Virus record (IMG/VR): IMGVR_UViG_3300027659_000101
Coordinates: 1 to 36,146 of that record
Length of the DNA stretch: 36,146 bases
Origin: a virus
Reading direction: 5' to 3' (one strand)
A model generated the notes under the pieces. It made no database searches, had not been told where the DNA came from, and saw nothing but the letters and a program-made list of their open reading frames with translations. Both the position numbers and the translations under genes were made by a program. Below are positions 25,908 to 34,600 of the stretch, one piece after another (position 1 is the first letter of the stretch; each line of letters opens with the position of its first letter).

Positions 25908-28294
25908 ATGTTTATGATTTCCCGTCACACTTAGTTAGTCCCAAGGAAAAAGGAAAGGATTGGATCAAGCAATATGCAAAAGCTGCATGGTCCTCTTGGA
26001 ACAACGACAACCCTAGAGACATATTCTTTAACGCCAGATACAAGTACGAGGTATACAAGCAGTACGCAATGGGTAACCAGTCCGTTTCCAAGTACCGTCC
26101 ACTGATGGGAGTTGAAGACGAGGCAACTGAAACATGGTTAAATGTTGACTGGTCTGTTATTCCAATAGTACCGAAGTTTAGGAGAATTGCTATTGGCAAA
26201 CTTTCGAAGATAGATTATAACATCACAGCTACACCTGTTGACGCACTAGCTAATGAGGAGGTTGACGACTACTTTGCTAAGACTAGGGCAAAGCTGATGA
26301 TTCGTGAACAGGCTGCTAAGATAGATCCCAGTCTACTGGAATCCCCCGAGCTGCAACTAGATCCAAAGGAAGCTAAGGATATGGAAGAGCTGGAGATGCA
26401 GATGAACTACACGTTCAAGCATCAGATGGCAATCGAGGCAGAGCAGGGTATTAAGCTGGTACTCGAACAGAACGAGATCGAGAAGATGCGTGAGAAGATC
26501 AAGGAAGATCTGTTTGACTTTGGTGTGGGAGGATACAAGGAGTTTGTGGATTCAAATGGCGCCATCAAGATCAGGACTATTAACCCTAGGAATATCGTCA
26601 TCAATAGCTGTAAGAATAAGGACTTCTCTGACGCATCATATGTTGGTGAGGTGATTGAGTTGACCATTGCTGATCTAAAGCAAATGGCAGGTGACCAGTT
26701 CACAACTGAGCAGTATGAAGACCTTGCAAAGAACGTCCTAGGCAAGTACGGCAATCCAAATGAATTTCAGGCTTCTCTTTCAATATTTAATAAAGGATAT
26801 GATAGATTTAAGATTCGTGTACTCGACATTGAGTTCTTCTCCGTTAATGAGTTGGTTTACGAACAGCGCATTGACAGGCGTGGAAATCCAGTATACGCTC
26901 CTGCAAACTACGAAGACAGAAACAAGCGCAAGGATAAGTTTGAGCGTGTAGCTTATAAGGTTGTTTACAAGGGTCGCTGGATAATCGACACCGATCACAT
27001 CTTTGACTACGGTTTATGTACAAACATGAAGCGTGCCAAGTCAAGCCTGATGGACACCAAGATGTCTTACCACATATATGCACCGGAGTTCTGGGATATG
27101 AGGGCGGTAGGGATTATGGAACAGCTGATCCCAATCGCTGACGCCATCCAGATCGCTTGGTACAGACTACAGAACGCTATCAACCAGTCAAGACCTAAGG
27201 GTATCATGATTGAAATGGGCGCACTGGAGGAGATTCCACTGGGAGCTGGCGGTAAGAAGCTGTCTCCTATGAAGGTACTTGACCTGTACAATAAGACTGG
27301 TACACTAGTGTATCGTAAGCTTGACGCACAGGGACGTGCCACCAACTACAAACCAATTGAAGAATTGGAGAATGGACTGGGCCGTGACGCAATGAACTAC
27401 TGGCAGTTGATACAGAACCACATCCAGATGGTCCGTGACATCACGGGAATGAATGAGATGACTGACGGTTCTACTCCTGATCCAAGGACGCTAACCACTG
27501 TCGCAAAGCTTGCATACGAAGGAACTAATAATGCACTTAATAATATAGTATCTGGAGATAAGAAACTTCTGGAGTCTCTGTCAAACGACATCATACTCAG
27601 GTTGCAGGACGTTGCCCAGATGGGTGAGGTTAAGGGATACATCAGGGCGCTTGGTTCTAACACCATGAAGTTCTTCAAGATGTCTTCCAACGTTTCTCTC
27701 CATGAGTTTGGAATCTTCTTAGAAGACAAACCAACTGATGATCAGAGGGCGATGCTGATGCAGCAGGTTCAAGCTGGTCAGGCAAATGGAATGTTAGATA
27801 TCGAGGATGCCATCATCATACAGAACACCGATAACCTTAAGGTTGCTCAACAGCTATTGGGATATAAGATAAAGAAGCGTAAGGAAGAGGAAGAGCAGAA
27901 GGCGATCAGAATGCAGCAGATGAATGCACAGACACAACAGGAGTCAGCGATGGTTGCAGAGCAAGCTAAGCAGCAGACCATTCAAGTGGAAGGTCAGGTG
28001 AAGGCGCAATTAATTCAGCTTGAGAAAGAGATGGACGCCAAGATGCTGGAGATGAAGTACCAGTACGAACTACAGCTTGAGCAGATGAGGCAGACCGGGA
28101 AGGTTACAACCAAAGAAGTTGAGAACAAGGGTAAGAAGAACGTCACCAAGATCAAGATGGGTCAACCGGATGACGAGCCTATGATGTCTCAACCAATGAT
28201 GCCACCAGCAATGAACGATGATATTCCGTTTGAGATGGAAGAGGAAGACGAGAATATGGTTGCAGAAGATGAGAGGTACGGACCGATAGAATAA
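25904..28294 (+). CDS. Portal protein, 796 aa
   Basis: The dodecameric DNA gate of the head, recognised by place directly after TerL and by sequence character: an N-terminal helical part with KYRPLMGVEDEA, a mixed middle (INPRNIVINSCKNKDF, MKMSYHIYAPEFWDMRAVGI) and QLIPIADAIQIAWYRLQNAI followed by GMNEMTDGSTPDPRTLT, typical of portals. The C-terminal 150 residues are Gln/Lys/Glu-rich coiled coil, likely the barrel. The size is large, comparable to portals of crAss-like and other Bacteroidota podophages. Confidence 0.85.
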   Translation: MNVYDFPSHLVSPKEKGKDWIKQYAKAAWSSWNNDNPRDIFFNARYKYEVYKQYAMGNQSVSKYRPLMGVEDEATETWLNVDWSVIPIVPKFRRIAIGKLSKIDYNITATPVDALANEEVDDYFAKTRAKLMIREQAAKIDPSLLESPELQLDPKEAKDMEELEMQMNYTFKHQMAIEAEQGIKLVLEQNEIEKMREKIKEDLFDFGVGGYKEFVDSNGAIKIRTINPRNIVINSCKNKDFSDASYVGEVIELTIADLKQMAGDQFTTEQYEDLAKNVLGKYGNPNEFQASLSIFNKGYDRFKIRVLDIEFFSVNELVYEQRIDRRGNPVYAPANYEDRNKRKDKFERVAYKVVYKGRWIIDTDHIFDYGLCTNMKRAKSSLMDTKMSYHIYAPEFWDMRAVGIMEQLIPIADAIQIAWYRLQNAINQSRPKGIMIEMGALEEIPLGAGGKKLSPMKVLDLYNKTGTLVYRKLDAQGRATNYKPIEELENGLGRDAMNYWQLIQNHIQMVRDITGMNEMTDGSTPDPRTLTTVAKLAYEGTNNALNNIVSGDKKLLESLSNDIILRLQDVAQMGEVKGYIRALGSNTMKFFKMSSNVSLHEFGIFLEDKPTDDQRAMLMQQVQAGQANGMLDIEDAIIIQNTDNLKVAQQLLGYKIKKRKEEEEQKAIRMQQMNAQTQQESAMVAEQAKQQTIQVEGQVKAQLIQLEKEMDAKMLEMKYQYELQLEQMRQTGKVTTKEVENKGKKNVTKIKMGQPDDEPMMSQPMMPPAMNDDIPFEMEEEDENMVAEDERYGPIE

Positions 28295-28304
28295 TTCAGG
28301 GTGT

Positions 28305-28342
28305 GTTTTCCACATCATTGTAAATAAGGTAATTGAATTTTG
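28305..28342 (+). promoter_or_regulatory. Late promoter P3
   Basis: GTTTTCCACA (28305-28314) lies 30 bp (first base to first base) before the -7-like box GAATTTTG (28335-28342), the same spacing as in P1 and P2. A TTG at 28318-28320 could serve as -33. The leader contains AAAACCAAATAAA, repeated before the gene at 30737. Confidence 0.55.
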
Positions 28343-28362
28343 TAAAACCAAATAAATAAACT

Positions 28363-29337
28363 ATGGAAGAGACTATAGATTTCTCAAGTGCAAACGTAGA
28401 TGATTTCAAGTTTGCCGGACAAACAGCACCTGAACCAGTTTCAGAACCTGCTGCTGCACCGGAACCAGTATCGGAACCAGCTGCGGAACCAGTATCAAAA
28501 CCTGCAGAAAATACAAGTTTTGATAATCCAACTCCTGAAAAGGAAACAGCTCGGGAGTATAAGTTCAAAGACGACTTCATTAAGAATGTCGTAGAGTTCT
28601 ATGAGAAGACAGGTGATATCACACCGTATTTGCAAGCCAAGCTTGTTGACTTCAACGGTATGTCTGACGAGGATGTTATGAGACGTAACCTCCGTGAACA
28701 GTATGCTGACCTTTCTGATAAGGCGTTTGATCGTCTTTATAAGACTCAGGTAGTTGACAAGTTTAAGATTGATTCTGACGAATGGGGAGAAGAAGATTCT
28801 GAACTAGGCAGAGAGTTGCTTAAGTCTGAGGCTTCTAAAGTCCGTAATCAGTATCTAGATTGGCAAAACAACTTCAAGGCTCCGGATCAAGAAGTTGTGC
28901 AAGAATCGAATGACGAAGCTGTAGAGCAACTCAGGAGATTTGAGCAAGAGGTAAAGAGTAATCAATACACCAAGAACTTATTGGAGGCGAAGAAGATTTC
29001 CATTAAGACATCTGAAGGTGATTTTAATTACGAGTTACCTGAAGCAAATTCGTTGTTTGATATGACTATCGATAATGACAAGTTCTTTAGTCAGTTTGCT
29101 AACCCCGATGGTCAGCTGGATTACAACAGATGGTATAAGACCGCTGCGTATTCACAGAATCCGGAAATGTTTGAGAAGTCTCTCATCAACTACGGTAAGA
29201 CACTAGGCAGAAGCGAGGTGACAAAGGAAATTAAAAACCCAAGTACTGCCTCAGTTGGGGACGTACCTACCGAGAGCTCAGGTGATTTTAAAGCCGGACT
29301 CTTACAGGCGTTTGCCAACAGGGGTATTTCTAAATAA
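28363..29337 (+). CDS. Scaffold-like head assembly protein, 324 aa
   Basis: Acidic, mostly helical protein between portal and major capsid, the usual place for scaffold. The N-terminus (about 20-50) carries Pro/Glu/Ala repeats of the type PEPVSEPAA. The middle has EFYEKTGDITPYLQAKLVDF, and the end GLLQAFANRGISK is a short basic-amphipathic helix like capsid-binding ends of scaffolds. No protease domain seen. Confidence 0.7.
   Translation: MEETIDFSSANVDDFKFAGQTAPEPVSEPAAAPEPVSEPAAEPVSKPAENTSFDNPTPEKETAREYKFKDDFIKNVVEFYEKTGDITPYLQAKLVDFNGMSDEDVMRRNLREQYADLSDKAFDRLYKTQVVDKFKIDSDEWGEEDSELGRELLKSEASKVRNQYLDWQNNFKAPDQEVVQESNDEAVEQLRRFEQEVKSNQYTKNLLEAKKISIKTSEGDFNYELPEANSLFDMTIDNDKFFSQFANPDGQLDYNRWYKTAAYSQNPEMFEKSLINYGKTLGRSEVTKEIKNPSTASVGDVPTESSGDFKAGLLQAFANRGISK
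28425..28510 (+). repeat. Pro/Glu/Ala-coding short repeats
   Basis: Degenerate tandem units encoding (A)PEPVSEPAA, about three copies. They give a flexible linker at the N-terminus of the scaffold-like protein and may vary in number between relatives. Confidence 0.7.
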
Positions 29338-29358
29338 CCCTTTTTAAATTAATATTCT

Positions 29359-30678
29359 ATGGCCGGATCTATTGGTGCTATTACAAAACAGTATGTTTCC
29401 TCTATCGACTTTCTCGATCAGAGAGAAATCCTCAACAAGGTACTCGACATCACTAACGAAGAAGCTAGCTTCTTGGATGTCATTGAACTCACAGGCCGTT
29501 CTAAGCCTACATCAGTTCCTGAGTACAATCATTTCGTTAACGAAGAACTTTATGTTCTCGGTGCAGTATCTGCCGTAACTGGTTCTGGTACTACCGCTAT
29601 CACTGCAGATCTTGACACTGCTACCTCTGCTGCTGCCTATCCTTTTGTAAACGCTGGCGAACTTGTATTGTTCCCTGACGGTAAAGTTGGTTATGTTACA
29701 GCAAAGTCTGCAAGCAAGACTCTGAACATTAAGAGTGTTGACGCATCAGTTCTTACTCTTGTATCTGGCGGTAAGATCTCTTTCTTCTCTAACGCAAACG
29801 GTGAAGGTTCTCTTTCTCCTAACGCTAAGAAGTGGGGTGTTACCAAATATTCTAACCAAGTTCAGTCCTTCAAGGGCAAGTTCGAGGTTACCGATATCCA
29901 GAAAGCTTCTAAGGTTGAAGTTGACTTCCAAGGCAAACCGTTCTACATGTACAAGGGTCAGCACGAGTCTCTGATGAAATTCAGGAATGACATCTCTGCT
30001 GCCTTGATGTTTGGACGTAAGAGTACAACCAAGTTCAGTGATGCATCACCAGTGCTGCTTGATGCTGAAAGTAAGCCAGTTCAAACCACAATGGGTCTTG
30101 ATCAGTATGTTACCTCTCTTGGTAATGACATCAGCTTGTTGACTTCTGGTTCTGTTGCTCTTGCTGACATCAGTGCATTGACTCAGTTGTTGAACAAGAG
30201 GCGTGCTCCTCAAGAGTATTTCCTCTTCGTAGGTACAACTCAGAACATCTACTGGGACAACCTGTTTAACAACCTCGGTAACTCTGCTCTCTTGTCTCAA
30301 GGTGCACGTTTCCAGATCGCTGGTAAAGAGATCGAACTCGGTATCGATACCGTTAAGATCTACGGACGTACCTATTACAAGAAGTACTTGCCAATCCTCG
30401 ATCACCAAAACATCGTAAACTTCACTGGCGGTTATAACGCTAAGGATGCTGCTTATGGTGTTCCTGCTTCTAAGGTTAAGACCAACGATGGCGGAATGGT
30501 AGATCGTATGCAAGTTCGCTACATGACTGAAGGTGGAACAGATTTCAAATACCGTGAAACTCTTCTCGGTGGTCTGGCTCCAGTTCCAACAAGTGAGCGT
30601 TCTGTACTCGAGGTACACTACTCTAGTATTCAAGGTTTGGAGATTCTGGATGCCCAGAATTGCTTCAAGCTGAAGTAA
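29359..30678 (+). CDS. Major capsid protein, 439 aa
   Basis: Recognised by position after scaffold, its length, a strong own terminator and codon use with few rare codons, as expected for the most abundant virion protein. N-terminal KQYVSSIDFLDQREILNKVL and the middle NDISAALMFGRKSTTKF look like the N-arm and spine helix of an HK97-type fold, with QMRVRYMTEGGTDF-like P-domain strand near the end (VDRMQVRYMTEGG). Direct assignment to a capsid family is not possible by eye. Confidence 0.8.
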   Translation: MAGSIGAITKQYVSSIDFLDQREILNKVLDITNEEASFLDVIELTGRSKPTSVPEYNHFVNEELYVLGAVSAVTGSGTTAITADLDTATSAAAYPFVNAGELVLFPDGKVGYVTAKSASKTLNIKSVDASVLTLVSGGKISFFSNANGEGSLSPNAKKWGVTKYSNQVQSFKGKFEVTDIQKASKVEVDFQGKPFYMYKGQHESLMKFRNDISAALMFGRKSTTKFSDASPVLLDAESKPVQTTMGLDQYVTSLGNDISLLTSGSVALADISALTQLLNKRRAPQEYFLFVGTTQNIYWDNLFNNLGNSALLSQGARFQIAGKEIELGIDTVKIYGRTYYKKYLPILDHQNIVNFTGGYNAKDAAYGVPASKVKTNDGGMVDRMQVRYMTEGGTDFKYRETLLGGLAPVPTSERSVLEVHYSSIQGLEILDAQNCFKLK

Positions 30679-30686
30679 GCTACATA

Positions 30687-30719
30687 GGGGAGGGGAGCAA
30701 TCCTCTCCCTTTTTTTTTA
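30687..30719 (+). terminator. Terminator after major capsid gene
   Basis: GGGGAGG (30687-30693) pairs with CCTCTCC (30702-30708), one G-T pair, followed by nine T residues. It suits a partial stop after a highly expressed capsid gene. Confidence 0.7.
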
Positions 30720-30736
30720 AAACCAAATAAACTAAG

Positions 30737-31570
30737 ATGAAAGTAACTAAGCTTTTTAATCAGCTGTCCCCCGAACTTATTGCTAAGACTAGACTTAAGC
30801 CGGGTGAGCAAGCTGTGTACCGAGTATCAGGGATAACTCCCAACCCAATGGACCCAACGAAGTGGGCCATCCCTTCTGCTAAGAACGTGCCAATCACAGA
30901 CGAGATCTGGGATGAGGTAAAGCAGGAGTACGTTCCAATCGGTGCTGTAAGATCTGTTGCAGCTGACGGGGTACACTCGTTCTACGATCTATTCTTCTAC
31001 GGTAATCAGGGTGGTCACATGATCTTAATCGGTGGCAGATCTGCTGATCAGGACATCCATTCCTATCTATCCTTGTGTAACTATAACGGATCTAATCCGA
31101 ATAGGGATACAAGCAAGGAAGTAATCTTTGAACTTGTTGACGAGGCTGTTAAGTCAGTTAAGGAAAGCAAGCAGAGGAACCTCAAGCGTGAAGCACTCAA
31201 TGCTGCCGCTGATCTGAGTGCCGAAGATGTAAGAAACTATACCGCTGCTCTTGGTCAGGACGACGCTAGAAAAGTTGAGATTCTGAGAAACTACCTAGAG
31301 GAATTGGCAGACAACGACCCAGCATCATTCATTGAGTTAATCAACAACAAGCAGGCCGTGATGAAGGCAACTATTAACAGGGCGCTGACTAAGGGAGTAA
31401 TCCAGTTTGATGTTGAGCAGTCAAGGTTCACATGGCCTAATGGCGAAGTGATCTTGGTTGTATCTAGAACAACAGGTGGAGACCACATCGAGGAGCTGCT
31501 TGGATATTGTGCAACCAACGCCAAGGGAGAGAAAGTATATCAAACCATACAATCTAAGTCAAAGAAATAA
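30737..31570 (+). CDS. Probable virion or head-associated protein, 277 aa
   Basis: The first part looks beta-rich (KLKPGEQAVYRVSGITPNPM shortened here to its core PGEQAVYRVSG), the middle is helical (KEALNAAADLSAEDVRNYTA), and the end has FTWPNGEVILVVSRTTGGD. It stands between the capsid gene and a strong terminator, so a head decoration, head-tail or neck role is likely. I recognise no family. It contains a CCCCCGAAC motif near the start. Confidence 0.7.
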   Translation: MKVTKLFNQLSPELIAKTRLKPGEQAVYRVSGITPNPMDPTKWAIPSAKNVPITDEIWDEVKQEYVPIGAVRSVAADGVHSFYDLFFYGNQGGHMILIGGRSADQDIHSYLSLCNYNGSNPNRDTSKEVIFELVDEAVKSVKESKQRNLKREALNAAADLSAEDVRNYTAALGQDDARKVEILRNYLEELADNDPASFIELINNKQAVMKATINRALTKGVIQFDVEQSRFTWPNGEVILVVSRTTGGDHIEELLGYCATNAKGEKVYQTIQSKSKK

Positions 31571-31608
31571 TCAAGACTGTCTCTCTTAGTTTGGTTTTAG
31601 TTTGGTTT

Positions 31609-31637
31609 AACCCCGGTATTTCTATACTGGGGTTTTT
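31609..31637 (+). terminator. Strong terminator closing the head operon
   Basis: AACCCCGGTAT, loop TTCT, ATACTGGGGTT: 11 pairs with one G-T, followed by a T run. It is preceded by two TTTGGTTT units. The next gene needs its own promoter. Confidence 0.85.
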
Positions 31638-31690
31638 CATACTGTCTTTTTCGGCAATGTGGGAAATAAGTTTTGGAAATTTGCAATAAT

Positions 31691-34600
31691 ATGCCGACCG
31701 TAACCAGTATATCCTTCAATGTCAGATATGATCTGACTAGTGCCCCCACGCTTGTACTGACAGATGCGACTACATATCCTGTTGGTGCTGTAGGTATTTT
31801 TACAATTACTCAGCCGGACGGCTACGTTAGGACTGGTAACTTTTCTACTCCTGATGTTACCAGTTCGGGGGGCACTCTTTCTACAGGACTTAGACTCAGT
31901 TCAACTGGCGGTGTCCAGTGCGGAACATACATTATAAAGTACGAGATTAGAACCACTGACCTTGTGATCAGTACGTTCACTAGGAACTACGTATTTCAAT
32001 ACGAGCCTGTTGGGTTGGTGATGACTGAGAACTTTGATGTGTTCACCCCGAACCTGTCGTATTCGGATAGTACTATCTATACCGTTGCCAACTATAGCAA
32101 CACTGCTCCTACTAGAGCATGGACAGCTGTGAGCATCCCTACGGGGACCAAGACTAGCACCACTGCAGCGATTAACCTTCAGCATAACGGAAGCTACTAC
32201 GATGCAGTGTACACGATTACACTGGCTTCTACGCTTACATACTCTCATCAGACATATGCGTGGTTAAGTATACAGGAAACAATTAGCAAAACGGTTACAG
32301 CTGAGGCGTGTACCCCCGAGCCGATTGAGGACCTGATCCCCATGATCGAGGTGTTGAGACAAAAGTCCATTGAATGTAATGGCGACTTCCCTGACTTTGA
32401 AAAGGCGCAGACATTATTCAGTCACTTGACTGACATGCTGAGAGTGTTGCTGCTCGGGGGAGCGACTCAAGAAGGAATCTATGACGTGTACGAGGACCTC
32501 ATGGCGATCCTGCGCAATCACGTTCCATGTGTCCATACTAATCTACCAATCCCTCCATACGACTTGGGAGACTATGCTGTCTCTCAGTTTCCAATTGACG
32601 CAGCGTTCTGTCAGAATGTTGGCGATGGAGTTAATACTGTTTACAGTGTTTCACACAACCTTAACGATGACTGTGTTCTCGTTCAGGTGTACGAAGTTAC
32701 GAGCGGTGCTCAGGTCCTAACGGACGTGACTGTCACTAGTAACAATTCGGTGAATGTATCCTTTGCTGCTGCTCCTTCTACTAATGCTTACAAGGTTGTG
32801 GTGCATTCAGGTAATGCAGGTATGGTTGGACCGGGAGTCCCTGCAGGTGGTACGATTGGTCAGTTCTTAGTTAAGGGTACTCTTGCAGACTACAACACTC
32901 AGTGGATCACTCCATCTTTTATTCCTAATGCTAGGACGCTTACAATCAATGGCACTACGCAAGACCTAAGTGCTGACAGGACATTTACTATTCCAACCAT
33001 CTACAATAGTGATGGGTCTTTGACTGCGAACAGGACTGTTACAATGGGAGCATTTACGCTTTCATTTGAAAAGGACTTATTGGTTAATGGTCTGACTGTT
33101 GGTAGGGGCAATGGTAATATTGCAAATAATACGGCAATTGGAAATCAGGCATTGATTACCAATACGACAGGAACTGGCAATACTGCCAATGGTGTATCTG
33201 CTTTATATCTTAATACATCTGGAAACTATAATGTCGCTATTGGAACATGGGCATTAGAGAATAACACAACAGGAGGTAGTAATATTGCTGTAGGTGTTCA
33301 AGCTTTAAGGAATAATACAACAGGTGGTAGCAACTCTGCGGTTGGTAGAGATGCATTACGCTTAAATTCTACCGGAACAGCAAACTCTTCGTTTGGGGCA
33401 TTTTCAATGTACAATACCACAAACTCGAACAACTCATCGTTTGGTGCTAACTCTTTGTATTCAAACACTACAGGAGAGTTCAATGCGGTATTAGGTATGC
33501 AAGCCTTAAACTGGAGTACAACTGGAAGTAACAACACTTCGATAGGCGCATATTCCGGATATGGAACTAGTACTACATTCGCAAATAGAACTGGAAGCAA
33601 CAATATATTCATAGGTTATCAGTCTGTAGGTGTTTCTCCAAATGAATCCAATCGTACATGGATTGGTAACTCATCAACAACCTCCACTTGGCTAGCAGGT
33701 AATCTTCTTTTGGGAAGTACTACCGATAGCGGTATTGCTAAACTACAAGTGACAGGATCAATCCAACAATCTTCAGTCTTGTCTTCTTTACTGAAGACTG
33801 ACGGTTCGGGGGTATTGGTTGCAGCAACACTTGGAACAGACTACTCAGTTCTTCCTTCTCAGACAGGCAACACAGGTAAGTTCCTTAGTACAGACGGTAG
33901 TGCTCTGTCATGGGCGGATGTTATAACTAGCAACATCTATACAGCAGATGGAACTCTGACTGGTAACAGGACTGTTACTATGGGCGGGAACTTCATAAAC
34001 TTTACTGGAGGAAACATTGGCGTAAATAATCCATTTCCTGTAAGACTGCTTGACTTAATTACAACCCAAACAAACAACTATGTGTCTGTAGCCTCGTTCA
34101 TGGCTCCAAACAATGCAGTTGCTGGTAACACTACGCAGTTTTATTTAGGAACGTCTCAGTCTATTGGTAACTCAATATCTTGGACTTTTAGATATGAGGG
34201 TAATAATTCAGCCTCAAACAGAATGGGTTTTGAGTTCAATGGATATGCCACTCCTGTACTGACTATGTATCGTAGTGGTAATGCTATATTGGGAGGCACG
34301 GTTGACGCAGGTTATAAGTTTGATGTGCAGGGAACTGCTAGGACAAGTAATAAGTTAACAGTAAGTGCTGGAGGTTTTGAAGCATTTGGGGATTCATTGT
34401 TTAATAATAACCTAACTGCTTATGGTAGTATTACTACTGCAAGTCAATTTTTTGGTGGTATTCAAGGAGGCGGTGCAGCATTTGGACAAGTAGTTGTACA
34501 ACTTAAAAACAATACAAATACTCCTTTCATTAGTTATGGTACACAATACAATACTGCGTCAGTAAATTTATCTCAGAATAATAGTTATTCTGGATATGGA

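Noticed and set aside
25904-28294. Assignment of the phage to crAss-like viruses
   Set aside because: Portal size and host phylum fit, but the integrase, Erf/YqaJ and array are not diagnostic and the capsid cannot be placed by eye.
30046-30726. 226-aa minus-strand ORF antisense to the capsid gene
   Set aside because: It is a long shadow frame over the codon-biased capsid gene; it has no protein-like motifs and no start context of its own.
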